From Microbacteriaceae bacterium (lineage in GTDB: Bacteria > Actinomycetota > Actinomycetes > Actinomycetales > Microbacteriaceae), in NCBI GenBank assembly GCA_025463565.1, contig JAODAT010000093.1, positions 1-62,150 of the forward strand: DNA of 62,150 nucleotides. The letters run 5' to 3'. Within the stretch, counting starts at the first letter, position 1. The number at the start of each line of letters is the position of its first letter. Below the pieces are notes generated by a model that made no database searches, had not been told where the DNA came from, and saw only the letters and a list, made by a program, of their open reading frames with translations. Shown piece after piece: positions 9,401 through 18,415 of this stretch. A program made the position numbers and the translations under genes.

Positions 9401-10138
9401 CTAGATCCTCGAGAACACGTGCTTCGCGTGCGACACGATCACGTCGCGCGCCTGTTCGGCGTACCGGTCCAGGTCGAGCAGTTCGGCTGATGGCGCGTAG
9501 TCGAAGCCGGAATTCGCCGCCATGAAGCCGATGATGGCGTCGGTCAGCAGCGGGTTGAGCGGCAGCACCGGTCCCCCGATCTGGGTTCCGATGAGGGAGC
9601 CGAACAGCACACCCTCGGCATTTCCGTCGCTGTTGCCACCGCCCTCGAGAAGCACGCCCAGCGCGTCCGCCGGGCGATCGAGGTGCCAGGCCGACGCGTT
9701 GTCCTCGAAGCCCACCAGGCCGCCGAATTTCGTCTCGGTGAGCACGTAGCCCACCGTGCGGGTCTGGATGCGTTCGGCGGAGAACGGCAGGATTTCGATG
9801 CCGTCCATCACGCTGCCGTCCAGCTGTGTGATGCCGTGGCCGAACAGCTCGGCTCCTGATCCATAGGCGAAGAGCGGAACGCCGGAGGCGACGTACCCCC
9901 GCAGGGTGTCGGCGGATGCCAGCAGGTCGGCATGCACATTGCGCATCGCTGACAGCGGCCCGTTGCCGACGACCACAAGGTCGGCAGCGCCGGGCAGTTT
10001 ATTGCCCGCGACGTGCTCGACGATGGTCACCTCGTGCCCGGAACGCTGCAGGCGCTCGCGTACGGCCATCACGTTGCCGCGGTCGCCAGCGACGCCGAGC
10101 TCGTCGGGATAAAGCTGAAGGATGCTGAGCGCGCTCAC
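9401..10138 (-). CDS. GatD-like protein with the glutaminase site lost
   Basis: This 245-residue protein belongs to the class I amidotransferase fold of GatD, the glutaminase partner of MurT that supplies ammonia for amidating D-Glu in lipid II. The N-terminal LYPDELGVAGDRGNV is typical of GatD. However, the nucleophile-elbow region reads LFAYGSGAELFG, with Gly93 where S. aureus GatD has Cys94. The later motif reads GTQIGGPVLPLNP, with Gly188 at the place of His189. The whole protein contains no cysteine. It therefore cannot hydrolyse glutamine by the known mechanism. The GTG start at 10138 overlaps the murT-like stop (GTGA), which fixes the start. It probably acts as a structural partner of the MurT-like ligase. 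Confidence 0.82.
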   Translation of the reverse strand: MSALSILQLYPDELGVAGDRGNVMAVRERLQRSGHEVTIVEHVAGNKLPGAADLVVVGNGPLSAMRNVHADLLASADTLRGYVASGVPLFAYGSGAELFGHGITQLDGSVMDGIEILPFSAERIQTRTVGYVLTETKFGGLVGFEDNASAWHLDRPADALGVLLEGGGNSDGNAEGVLFGSLIGTQIGGPVLPLNPLLTDAIIGFMAANSGFDYAPSAELLDLDRYAEQARDVIVSHAKHVFSRI

Positions 10139-11439
10139 CGCTGGTTCTCCAGTTCGAGGAAGCCGATCTGCTTTCGCGCGAGCATCATGATCTCGTAGTT
10201 GACGATCCACGTCTTCAGGCCCGATGACGGCTTCGGGAGGCCCTTCATGATGTCGATCGCCTTCTTCAGGTCGGGTTCGACGGTGCCGATGCGGATTCCC
10301 TCGTGCTCGAGACGCAGTGCGATCTGCCAGGCCTTCGCACCGGTGATCACGTCGACGTGATCCAGGGCCGCGAAGTCGATGTCGTAGATCCAGGAGATAT
10401 CCGGTGTGCCCTCGTCGATGGCGAGCAGAACCTGTTCGGGCGGCTCCGGCAGGGCGTCGAGGTTGAGCTGCAGGCTGGCCGCGTTCTTGAACATGACGAA
10501 CTCGACCTGTTCTTCGCCGAACTGCAGAAGCTCGCCGCGCCCATATGCCGGCTTCATGGCGGCGAAGGCCTTCGCTGCGGACTCGCCGCTGAAATCCTCG
10601 CCGAGGATGACGGATGCCGTGGCGAGCGCCGCCGCCGCGTCGATCCCGTAGTGCAGCCCCTTCGCCGGCAGGATCACGTCGATCACCTGGCCGGCCACGT
10701 CGATGGTCGCCCCCGCGCGGTCCGTTCCCACCAGCTCGGCGCGAGCGACGTGGGGTTCGAGCGTGATGTGCGCGTCGCGATAATCCTTCGCGTTGAAGAG
10801 GCCGTGGGGAGCGGCGGCGATCACCGCCTCGGTCGCCCCGAAGTAGGTGATGTCGGGCCGGGTCGCATCTCCCGCCGCATAGCGGCGTGCGATCTTCGAA
10901 AGATAGGGGTCTTCGCGGTTGGTGACGATGTGCGCACTCGCACGCTCGGCGGTGTCGAGCATCATGTCGGCCACCCGCTCGGTCTCGTAGAAACGGTAGA
11001 GCTGGTCGACCTGGGTGTTGAGTACCAGCACGGTCGCCGGCGGGACTACCGCGGCGAACTCGAGCGCGAAGGCCTCGTCCACCTCGAGCACGCCGATGTC
11101 GGCTTTCAGCCGGCCGAAGACGCTCGACTCGGCGAGGATCGACGACGCGATGCCCTGCGGCAGGTTCGCACCCGAGGGGTTGGTGAACACCGTGAGCCCG
11201 TGGCCCCGCAGTACCTCGGTGAGCATGTGCGTTGTCGTCGACTTGCCGTTGCTTCCGAGCACGTAGACGATGCCGTAGCGGAACTGGCTGGTCACATCCC
11301 GCAGGAAGTTCGGGGCGAGCCGTGTCGTGACGTAGCCCGGGAAGGCCGAGCCGCCACCGCGAATCTTCGCGACAGCACGCACGGCCTTGCCCGCGACCAC
11401 GGGCACGAAGTACTTCGGCCCGTATGGCTTGTTGGCCAA
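10135..11439 (-). CDS. MurT-like Mur ligase family protein without the zinc ribbon
   Basis: This 434-residue Mur ligase homologue has a P-loop GSNGKSTTT (Lys66), VLEVDEA, LNTQVDQ, a later YGRGE and PDISWIYDIDF. It resembles MurT, which uses ATP to activate the alpha-carboxyl of D-Glu in lipid II for amidation with ammonia from GatD. MurT normally carries a four-cysteine zinc ribbon inside the central domain, but this protein has no cysteine. The carboxyl-activating half thus looks intact while the nitrogen-delivery features of both partners are gone. The TTG start at 11439 is 8 nt after the sigA stop; in-frame GTG codons lie a few residues downstream and remain possible. The gene opens a tightly coupled four-gene block ending at alr. 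Confidence 0.82.
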   Translation of the reverse strand: MANKPYGPKYFVPVVAGKAVRAVAKIRGGGSAFPGYVTTRLAPNFLRDVTSQFRYGIVYVLGSNGKSTTTHMLTEVLRGHGLTVFTNPSGANLPQGIASSILAESSVFGRLKADIGVLEVDEAFALEFAAVVPPATVLVLNTQVDQLYRFYETERVADMMLDTAERASAHIVTNREDPYLSKIARRYAAGDATRPDITYFGATEAVIAAAPHGLFNAKDYRDAHITLEPHVARAELVGTDRAGATIDVAGQVIDVILPAKGLHYGIDAAAALATASVILGEDFSGESAAKAFAAMKPAYGRGELLQFGEEQVEFVMFKNAASLQLNLDALPEPPEQVLLAIDEGTPDISWIYDIDFAALDHVDVITGAKAWQIALRLEHEGIRIGTVEPDLKKAIDIMKGLPKPSSGLKTWIVNYEIMMLARKQIGFLELENQR

Positions 11440-11447
11440 GACGAGCT

Positions 11448-12827
11448 CTACTCGAGGTAGTCGCGCAGCGACTGCGACCGGGACGGGTGGCGAAGCTTCG
11501 CCATCGTCTTCGACTCGATCTGGCGGATGCGCTCGCGCGTCACGCCGAAGGTGTCGCCGATCTGGTCGAGCGTCTTCGGCATTCCGTCGCCGAGGCCGAA
11601 GCGCATGCGGATCACGCCCGCCTCGCGCTCGGAGAGCGAGTCGAGCAGCGACTCCAGCTGCTTCTGCAGCATGGTGAAGCCGACAGCGTCGGCCGGCACG
11701 ACCGCCTCGGTGTCTTCGATCAGGTCGCCGAACTCGCTGTCGCCATCCTCACCGAGCGGGGTGTGGAGGGAGATCGGCTCACGGCCGTACTTCTGCACCT
11801 CGATGACCTTCTCGGGCGTCATGTCGAGTTCGCGGCTCAGCTCTTCGGGCGTGGGTTCGCGACCGAGGTCCTGCAGCATCTGGCGCTGGACGCGCGCGAG
11901 CTTGTTGATGACCTCGACCATGTGCACCGGAATACGGATGGTGCGCGCCTGGTCGGCCATGGCGCGGGTGATCGCCTGGCGGATCCACCAGGTGGCATAG
12001 GTGGAGAACTTGAAGCCCTTGGTGTAGTCGAATTTCTCGACGGCGCGGATGAGCCCCAGGTTGCCTTCCTGGATGAGGTCCAGGAACTGCATGCCACGAC
12101 CGGTGTAACGCTTGGCGAGTGAAACGACGAGACGGAGGTTCGCGCCGAGCAGGTGGCTCTTCGCTCGCTGGCCGTCTTTCGCGACCCAGGCGAGCTCACG
12201 ACCGAGCTGCGACTTCAGTTCGGCCGGTGACATCAGCGACAGCTTGTCCTCGGCGAACAGGCCGGCTTCGATACGCATGGCAAGCTCGACCTCTTCGGCC
12301 GCGTTCAGCAACGCGACCTTTCCGATCTGCTTCAGGTAGTCCTTGACCGGGTCCGCCGTCGCGCCGGTGATGGCCGACGAGTAGACCGGCACCTCGTCTT
12401 CGTCGTCGACCAGGGAGAGCACGAGGGCGCCCGCGGGCAGTTCCTCTGCGTCTTCCTTGTCGTCGTCCTTCTCCTCGGCGGCCTCGTCGGTGGAGTCGTC
12501 GGCAGCGGCGTCATCGACGACGACCACATCGACAACCGCAGCGACGTCCACTGCGTCGTCGTCCGGCTCGACATCGGCTTCGTCGATCTCGACCTCGTCG
12601 TCCGACTCGTCGGTCGCGGCCCTCGCACCGCGCTTCGCGGGCGCCTTGGCCTTCGCGGGCGCCTTGGCAGCCGGAGCTTTTGCGGCAGCAGCCTTGGCAG
12701 CCGGTGCTTTGGTGGCCGGAGCAGCTTTGGTCGATCGCGTGGACGTCGTCGCCGGCGCAACGAGGTCGCCATTGACCTCGTCCGTCGCGGGCGACGTTGT
12801 AGTGGAGAGCTTGGCGCGGGCAGCCAT
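11448..12827 (-). CDS. sigA: Principal RNA polymerase sigma factor
   Basis: This is a 459-residue group 1 sigma-70 factor (RpoD/HrdB type). Residues 1-130 are an Ala/Lys/Pro-rich stretch followed by a very acidic stretch, as in actinobacterial principal sigma factors. Then come region 1.2 ([11 protein letters not shown]), region 2 with [21 protein letters not shown] (promoter melting and -10 recognition), region 3 ([13 protein letters not shown]) and region 4 with the helix-turn-helix [13 protein letters not shown]. It directs transcription of housekeeping genes. I chose ATG 12827 because AAAGG lies 8 nt upstream; the frame stays open further upstream only by chance. The murT-like gene starts 8 nt after its stop, so the cell-wall block may be partly co-transcribed with it. 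Confidence 0.93.
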   Translation of the reverse strand: MAARAKLSTTTSPATDEVNGDLVAPATTSTRSTKAAPATKAPAAKAAAAKAPAAKAPAKAKAPAKRGARAATDESDDEVEIDEADVEPDDDAVDVAAVVDVVVVDDAAADDSTDEAAEEKDDDKEDAEELPAGALVLSLVDDEDEVPVYSSAITGATADPVKDYLKQIGKVALLNAAEEVELAMRIEAGLFAEDKLSLMSPAELKSQLGRELAWVAKDGQRAKSHLLGANLRLVVSLAKRYTGRGMQFLDLIQEGNLGLIRAVEKFDYTKGFKFSTYATWWIRQAITRAMADQARTIRIPVHMVEVINKLARVQRQMLQDLGREPTPEELSRELDMTPEKVIEVQKYGREPISLHTPLGEDGDSEFGDLIEDTEAVVPADAVGFTMLQKQLESLLDSLSEREAGVIRMRFGLGDGMPKTLDQIGDTFGVTRERIRQIESKTMAKLRHPSRSQSLRDYLE

Positions 12828-12884
12828 AGTGACACCTTTCTTGGCTTGCTTAGTGCAACCGTCTTTGGGCAACACAAGGACCCA

Positions 12885-12890
12885 TGTCAA
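12885..12890 (-). promoter_or_regulatory. Possible -35 element upstream of sigA
   Basis: A consensus TTGACA on the minus strand lies about 60 nt before the sigA start. No convincing -10 follows at 17 nt (CAAAGA is the best available), so this is only a candidate. The remaining 176-nt gap holds no gene I can see. Confidence 0.25.
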
Positions 12891-13003
12891 GTCCGTGGCA
12901 CGCCCACAACGAAGGTGTTCGTGATCCCAACGGATATGAAAGGGTCCTAGGTCAATTATTGCACGGAATACCAGAAGGCCTTGCCAAATGCGCCCGTTGG
13001 CGG

Positions 13004-14341
13004 CTAATGTCCGCGATCGGGTTCGGACCGGCGACGCCTGCTCGACCTGACGATGGCAACCCAGAGCGGTGCCACCTGGATTCCCTCCTCCTCGTGCAGC
13101 CGCGCGCGGGTCCGGCGACGGGCGCGGATAAGGAATACGACGCCCATGCCGACCACCAGGTATTGCACGCACAATGCGATCCGGAACGAGTCCCAGGAAT
13201 AGAGATCGGTGGCGTGGCCGGATGCCACCCTGGCGTGATCGAGCAGGTCCAGCACCAGCCCGATCAAGTACATCATCACGAAGCTCGCGAGGAAGCCGCC
13301 GGAGTTGACGACCCCGTTCGCCGACCCGAGGTTGCGCATCGGGTTGAAGGTGCGCGCGAAGTCGAAGCCGATGAGAGAACCGGGGCCGCCGATGCCCAGC
13401 CCCACCACCAGCAGCACGATCAGCCAGGTCGGAGGTGTGCCGGGCCAGGCCAGCACCGCCGTCCAGAGCACCGCGAGCAGCACCACTATCCCGATCACCA
13501 GGTTGGAGCGTCGCAAGGGGAAGCGAGCGGTGAGCAGCCCCAGCAGTGGTCCGGCGACGAATCCCGTGATCACGATGAGGGTGAGGATACCGGAGGCCTC
13601 GGCTGCGCTGTAGCCGAGTGCCGCGGTCAGCAGGGGGAAACCCCAGAGCAGGGTGAACACGGTACCCGTCGACTGGGTGACGAAGTGGGACCAGAACCCG
13701 AGCTGTGTGCCCGGTCGCGAAAGCGCGTCCCGCAGCCGTTTCAGCGCACCCCCGGTAGCTGACGCCGCGGGCGTCTCCGCGTGCCGGTCGGCCAGCACGA
13801 CGATGACCAGGACGACGGACACCGCGGATAGACCGGCACCGGCCAGGAACGCCGGCGTCCAGCCGAGCGAATGCAGCAGCAGCGAGAGCGGGATCGCGGA
13901 CAGCACCTGCCCGAGCTGGCCGATGTTACCCGTCCACTGCGACAGGACCGGAAGCGTGCGCCCACTGAACCAGGTGGCGAGAAGCCTCACCACCGAGATG
14001 AATGTCATCGCGTCGCCGGCCCCGACCAGGATCCTTCCGATGATCGCGAGGCCGATGTTCGGCGCTAATGCCAGCAGCACCTGCCCGACGAGCATCGCTG
14101 CGGCACCGGTGGCGATGAGGGCCTTCGGGCCGAATCGGTCGAGGACGATCCCCACGGGCACCTGAAGGGCGGCGTAGACGATCAGCTGGACGACGGCCAG
14201 GCTCGACAAAACCGATGCGGAGACCTCGAACCGCTGGGTCGCCGCGATACCGGCGACGCCCATCGACGTGCGTTGCAGTACAGCCGTCATGTACGCAAAC
14301 GCGGCGACGCCCCACATCAGCCAGGCGCGCCGCGAGTTCAC
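13004..14341 (-). CDS. MFS transporter
   Basis: This 445-residue integral membrane protein has about 12 hydrophobic segments and the MFS hallmark DRFGPKAL (the loop 2-3 GxxxDR-like motif) after the second segment. The sequence RTSMGVAG near the N-terminus and a cytoplasmic basic tail ([10 protein letters not shown]) fit the family. The substrate cannot be inferred. The frame starts at a GTG at 14341 with a GGGGGA directly abutting it, which is too close for a normal ribosome binding site. A Met a few residues downstream could be the real start. It is not clearly in an operon with the PAC2 gene behind it. Confidence 0.82.
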   Translation of the reverse strand: MNSRRAWLMWGVAAFAYMTAVLQRTSMGVAGIAATQRFEVSASVLSSLAVVQLIVYAALQVPVGIVLDRFGPKALIATGAAAMLVGQVLLALAPNIGLAIIGRILVGAGDAMTFISVVRLLATWFSGRTLPVLSQWTGNIGQLGQVLSAIPLSLLLHSLGWTPAFLAGAGLSAVSVVLVIVVLADRHAETPAASATGGALKRLRDALSRPGTQLGFWSHFVTQSTGTVFTLLWGFPLLTAALGYSAAEASGILTLIVITGFVAGPLLGLLTARFPLRRSNLVIGIVVLLAVLWTAVLAWPGTPPTWLIVLLVVGLGIGGPGSLIGFDFARTFNPMRNLGSANGVVNSGGFLASFVMMYLIGLVLDLLDHARVASGHATDLYSWDSFRIALCVQYLVVGMGVVFLIRARRRTRARLHEEEGIQVAPLWVAIVRSSRRRRSEPDRGH

Positions 14342-14371
14342 TCCCCCAGCGTATGGGGAGCCCGGTTCAGA

Positions 14372-15304
14372 TCAGGCCAGTCCGAAGCCCGGACGCCCGT
14401 CTTCGCCATCACGGCGGATCGCGAGGAAGTTCTCGAGCTCAGCCGCGATCTCGTCCGCGGACGGCAACTCGCCTGCCTCATCGGTGAGCGGGGATCGAAG
14501 CGGGTTGCCCGCCATGTAGGAGTCGTGTCGCTCCTCCAGAGTGGAGACCAGTCGGGCAAGTTCCTGGTTGGACGCGAGTTGCTCATCGATCTTGGCGATG
14601 AACTCGCGTCCTTCTTCGCGCAGGCGGTCGGTGGGGAAGATGAGCCCCGTCGCGGCGCCGATGCTCTCGAGTGCCGTCACCGCGGCGTCCGGGTACTCGG
14701 TGTCCGCCAGGTAGTGCGGCACCAGCAGTACGAAACCCGCGGTCGGGTGGTCGAGCTTCTGGAGACGGAATTCCACGAGATGCAGTGCGGTGGCCGGCGC
14801 CTGCGTGGTCGGCTTCCAAATGGACATCGAGTCGATCAGCTCCACCCGGTTGCCGCTCACCGTCACTCCGATCGGCCGTGTGTGCGGAGTCGGCATGGGG
14901 ATCGCGTGCATCCAGGTGGTGGTCTTGACCGCGAAGCGGTCGATCAGGCCGATCACCGCCGACGAGAATCGCTCCCACTGGAAGTCGGGCTCGAATCCCG
15001 TGAGGAACAGGAAAGGCTGGCCCACCTCGTCTGCACCGAGATAGAGCGCCAGTCGTGCCGGCGTGTAGTCCGAGACGTGATCCTGGTCGAACTGGATGAT
15101 GGGCCGTCGCGCGCGGTAGTCGAACAGTTCGTCGGTGTCGAACGTCGCCACCACGCGGTGGTCCACCGAATCGATGAAGTATTCGCTCAGCTGGCTCACG
15201 CCTGAGCCCGCGTCGGCGAAGCCGGTGAGCGCAGCGATCAGCGGCAGCCCGGCGGGCACGACGACGTCGTGGTTGAGTTCGTAGAGGCCTTCTGGGTCAC
15301 GCAT
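14372..15304 (-). CDS. PAC2 family protein
   Basis: This 310-residue soluble protein belongs to the PAC2 (proteasome assembly chaperone 2-like) family, which is common in Actinobacteria. The N-terminal LIAALTGFADAGSGVSQ, the central LYLGADEVGQPFLFLTGFEPD and the later GFVLLVPHYLADTEYPDAA match this family. The C-terminal 70 residues are charged and helical (DRLREEGREFIAKIDEQ). The precise role of bacterial members is unknown. The ATG at 15304 lies 6 nt after TAGAGT, so the transcript is probably leaderless. It is divergent from pepA. Confidence 0.8.
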   Translation of the reverse strand: MRDPEGLYELNHDVVVPAGLPLIAALTGFADAGSGVSQLSEYFIDSVDHRVVATFDTDELFDYRARRPIIQFDQDHVSDYTPARLALYLGADEVGQPFLFLTGFEPDFQWERFSSAVIGLIDRFAVKTTTWMHAIPMPTPHTRPIGVTVSGNRVELIDSMSIWKPTTQAPATALHLVEFRLQKLDHPTAGFVLLVPHYLADTEYPDAAVTALESIGAATGLIFPTDRLREEGREFIAKIDEQLASNQELARLVSTLEERHDSYMAGNPLRSPLTDEAGELPSADEIAAELENFLAIRRDGEDGRPGFGLA

Positions 15305-15310
15305 GATTTC

Positions 15311-15316
15311 ACTCTA
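15311..15316 (-). promoter_or_regulatory. -10 box of a probable leaderless promoter (PAC2 gene)
   Basis: TAGAGT on the minus strand, separated from the ATG at 15304 by 6 nt. A transcript would begin at or next to the start codon. Confidence 0.55.
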
Positions 15317-15405
15317 TCGGCGGCGATCGGACCGACGGCCGTCCCCGGCCGGTTGGCATCATGCCCACAGCGAACAAGCCCGAGGGTGCGGCCGCACATG
15401 GCGGA

Positions 15406-15411
15406 TACCAT
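15406..15411 (+). promoter_or_regulatory. -10 box of a probable leaderless promoter (pepA)
   Basis: TACCAT with a 6-nt gap to the ATG at 15418. This placement is the reason for choosing that start over an upstream ATG in the same frame at 15361. Confidence 0.55.
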
Positions 15412-15417
15412 AACGGA

Positions 15418-16929
15418 ATGACCGTCCCGACTCTCGCACTCAGCCACAACCTCGCGATCGACCTCGCCGTCGACGTTCTGGTGCTCGGGGTCTCCGGCTC
15501 GGATGCGGGCCCGGTGCTCCACGCGGATGGCGCGGAGTTCGACTCGCTCCGCGAGGCTCTGGTGGCGGTCGGCATCACGGGCGGGCGTGACACGGTTCGT
15601 CGCTTCCCGGCCATCGGGTCTGCCGCAAGCATCGCCCTGGTCGGCATCGGCTCGGGTGAACCAACGACTGATTCGCTGAGGTATGCGGCCGGAACCGCGG
15701 CGCGCCAACTCGTCGGTGTCGAGAGCATCGCACTCGCATTGCCTGTCACGACAGTCGAGGAGACCTTGGCGGTTCTCGAGGGTGCGGCGATCGGTGCCTA
15801 TTCGTTTACCGAGTTCCGCCAGGCCTCGCTCGAGGCCACCAAACTCCCCGCCTCGACCATTACTGTCGTGTCAGCACTGGTCGACTCGGCGGTTGTCGAC
15901 TCAGAAGTGACGGACGCCGGCCTCGTCGAGCGGGCGACCGCTGTCGCGACCGCGGTGCACAGCGTTCGTGACCTGGTCAACATTCCCCCTTCGCACCTCT
16001 ACCCCGAAACCTTCGCAGACGCCGTGCTCGAGCTGTCGGCCGGCCTGCCCGTCGAAGTCGAGGTGATGGCGGAGGCCGAGCTTGCCGCTGGTGGATTCGG
16101 CGGCATCCTCGGCGTCGGACAGGGCTCGGTTCGGCCGCCCCGCCTGGTCGTCGTGCGCTACGCACCGGAAGGTGCATCGAAACACGTCGCCTTCGTCGGC
16201 AAAGGCATCACCTTCGACACGGGAGGGCTGTCGCTCAAGCCGCCGGCATCGATGGTCGGGATGAAGTACGACATGACCGGTGCCGCAACCGTGATGGCGG
16301 TCGTGCTCGCCGCGTCCAAGCTCGCACTGCCGATCCGGCTCACCGCCTGGCTCTGCATCGCCGAGAACATGCCGTCGGGGTCGGCCGTGCGCCCGAACGA
16401 CGTGCTGCGAATCCGCGGCGGCCGCACGGTGGAGGTGCTCAACACCGATGCTGAGGGACGGCTGGTGCTCGCCGATGGCATCGTCGCCGCGAGCGAAGAG
16501 TACCCAGACGCCATCATCGATGTTGCGACGCTCACCGGCGCGCAACGTGTCGCACTGGGTGATCGCTACTCCGGAGTGATGGGCGATGACGAACTCGTGG
16601 AACAACTGGTTGATGCCGCAGGTCGCTCGGGCGAGACCTTCTGGCCCATGCCGCTGCCCGGTGAACTGCGCAGCCTCATCAACTCCGACGTTGCCGACAT
16701 CGCCAACGCGAAGATCGGGAGCACCGCGGCAGGCATGCTGCTCGCCGGCGTCTTCCTGCAGGAGTTCGTCGGTGCAGATGAGTCGGGTGAACGCATTCCC
16801 TGGGCGCACCTGGATATCGCCGGGCCCTCCAATAACACCGGCTCACCGTATGGCTACACCGGTAAAGGACCCACCGGTGTCGCTGTTCGCGCACTGCTTA
16901 CAATGACCGAGGACATTTCGCGCAAGTAG
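15418..16929 (+). CDS. pepA: Leucyl aminopeptidase (M17 family)
   Basis: A 503-residue cytosolic metallopeptidase that removes N-terminal residues from peptides. The N-terminal macro-like domain (residues 1-165) is followed by the catalytic domain. The two-metal site is visible in FVGKGITFDTGGLSLKP, KYDMTGAATV and the family signature NTDAEGRL, and the motif TLTGAQRVALG follows. Enzymes of this family are usually hexamers using two Zn or Mn ions. The start at 15418 follows a -10 box by 6 nt. Downstream lies lpd, 59 nt away with its own ribosome binding site. Both may share transcription, but a functional link is not obvious. Confidence 0.92.
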   Translation: MTVPTLALSHNLAIDLAVDVLVLGVSGSDAGPVLHADGAEFDSLREALVAVGITGGRDTVRRFPAIGSAASIALVGIGSGEPTTDSLRYAAGTAARQLVGVESIALALPVTTVEETLAVLEGAAIGAYSFTEFRQASLEATKLPASTITVVSALVDSAVVDSEVTDAGLVERATAVATAVHSVRDLVNIPPSHLYPETFADAVLELSAGLPVEVEVMAEAELAAGGFGGILGVGQGSVRPPRLVVVRYAPEGASKHVAFVGKGITFDTGGLSLKPPASMVGMKYDMTGAATVMAVVLAASKLALPIRLTAWLCIAENMPSGSAVRPNDVLRIRGGRTVEVLNTDAEGRLVLADGIVAASEEYPDAIIDVATLTGAQRVALGDRYSGVMGDDELVEQLVDAAGRSGETFWPMPLPGELRSLINSDVADIANAKIGSTAAGMLLAGVFLQEFVGADESGERIPWAHLDIAGPSNNTGSPYGYTGKGPTGVAVRALLTMTEDISRK

Positions 16930-16988
16930 TAAGGTTTTCAGGGCGCGAAAACATCGAGCCGCATCGTCCACATGAGGGAGCCGCTGGC

Positions 16989-18362
16989 TTGTCCGAGCAG
17001 AATTTTGACATCGTGATCCTCGGGGCCGGCAGCGGCGGTTACGCCGCAGCGTTGCGCGCCAGTGAACTCGGATTCAGTGTGGCACTCGTCGAGAAGAACA
17101 AACTCGGCGGAACCTGCCTGCACGTCGGCTGCATCCCGACCAAGGCGCTGCTCCACGCGGCCGAGGTTGCGGATGTCGCCCGCGAGTCCGCCAAGTACGG
17201 CGTGAACGCCACCTTCGAGGGCATCGACATCGCGGCGGTGACCGCGTACCGCGAAGGCATCGTCTCTAGCAAGTACAAGGGCCTGCAGGGACTGATCAAA
17301 GCCCGCGGCATCACCGTTGTCGAGGGCGAAGGCCGACTCGCGTCGCCCAACTCGGTGCAGGTGGGCGACCAGACCCTCATCGGTAAGAACGTCATCCTTG
17401 CCAGCGGCTCGTACTCACGTTCGCTGCCCGGCCTCGAAATCGGTGGACGGGTGATCACCTCCGAGGAGGCGCTGCAGCTCGACTTCGTTCCGAAGAAGGT
17501 CGCGATCCTCGGCGGCGGTGTCATCGGCGTCGAGTTCTCGAGCGTCTGGAAGTCGTGGGGCGCCGAGGTGCAGATCATCGAGGCCCTGCCGCACCTGGTG
17601 CCGAACGAGGACGAGTCGATCAGCAAGCAGTTCGAGCGCGCCTTCCGCAAGCGCGGCATCAACTTCAGTCTCGGCGTGCGCTTCCAGTCGGTCACCCAGA
17701 ACGATGAGGGCGTCGTCGTCACTCTCGAAGACGGCCAGACGTTCGAAGCCGAGCTGCTGCTCGTTGCCGTCGGTCGCGGCCCCGCCACCGCCAACCTCGG
17801 TTACGAGGAGGCGGGTATCGCCATGGACCGCGGCTTCGTGCTCACCAACGAGCGCCTCGCCACCAACGTGCCGAACGTGTACGCCGTCGGCGACATCGTT
17901 CCCGGCCTGCAGCTCGCGCACCGCGGCTTCCAGCAGGGCATCTTCGTGGTCGAGGAGATCGCCGGCCTGAACCCGATCGTGGTCCCGGACAGCCACATCC
18001 CGAAGGTCACATACTCCGACCCCGAGGTCGCGTCCGTCGGCCTGTCCGAGGCGAAGGCCGTCGAGCAGTACGGCGCAGACAAGATCACCAGCTACGACTA
18101 CAACCTCGCCGGCAACGGCAAGAGCCACATCATCGGCACCTCCGGGTCTGTGAAAGTCGTCCGTCTGAACGACGGACCGGTGCTCGGCATGCACATGATC
18201 GGTGCGCGAGTCGGCGAACTGATCGGCGAAGCGCAACTCGTTGTGAACTGGGAGGCCTACCCGGAAGACATCGCCCCCTTCATCCACGCGCACCCCACGC
18301 AGGACGAAGCCCTCGGCGAAGCGTTCCTCTACCTGGCAGGCAAACCGCTCCACGTGATGTAA
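16989..18362 (+). CDS. lpd: Dihydrolipoyl dehydrogenase (E3)
   Basis: This 457-residue flavoprotein reoxidises dihydrolipoamide on E2 subunits of 2-oxo acid dehydrogenases and passes electrons to NAD+. The FAD-binding GAGSGGYAAA lies at residues 12-21. The redox-active pair is Cys43 and Cys48 in GGTCLHVGC. An NAD-binding GGGVIGVEFSS follows, and the C-terminal dimer-interface catalytic motif HAHPTQDEALGEAF contains the His-Glu pair. The TTG start is supported by GAGGGAG 8 nt upstream. The E2 gene follows 53 nt downstream, and lipB-lipA lie 3 kb away, so a lipoate-dependent functional group is clear. The E1 component is not in the window. Confidence 0.93.
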   Translation: MSEQNFDIVILGAGSGGYAAALRASELGFSVALVEKNKLGGTCLHVGCIPTKALLHAAEVADVARESAKYGVNATFEGIDIAAVTAYREGIVSSKYKGLQGLIKARGITVVEGEGRLASPNSVQVGDQTLIGKNVILASGSYSRSLPGLEIGGRVITSEEALQLDFVPKKVAILGGGVIGVEFSSVWKSWGAEVQIIEALPHLVPNEDESISKQFERAFRKRGINFSLGVRFQSVTQNDEGVVVTLEDGQTFEAELLLVAVGRGPATANLGYEEAGIAMDRGFVLTNERLATNVPNVYAVGDIVPGLQLAHRGFQQGIFVVEEIAGLNPIVVPDSHIPKVTYSDPEVASVGLSEAKAVEQYGADKITSYDYNLAGNGKSHIIGTSGSVKVVRLNDGPVLGMHMIGARVGELIGEAQLVVNWEAYPEDIAPFIHAHPTQDEALGEAFLYLAGKPLHVM

Positions 18363-18415
18363 CACCCGATATCTAGAATTAGAACCACACTGAACCCGCA
18401 TAAGGAGCACCACTG

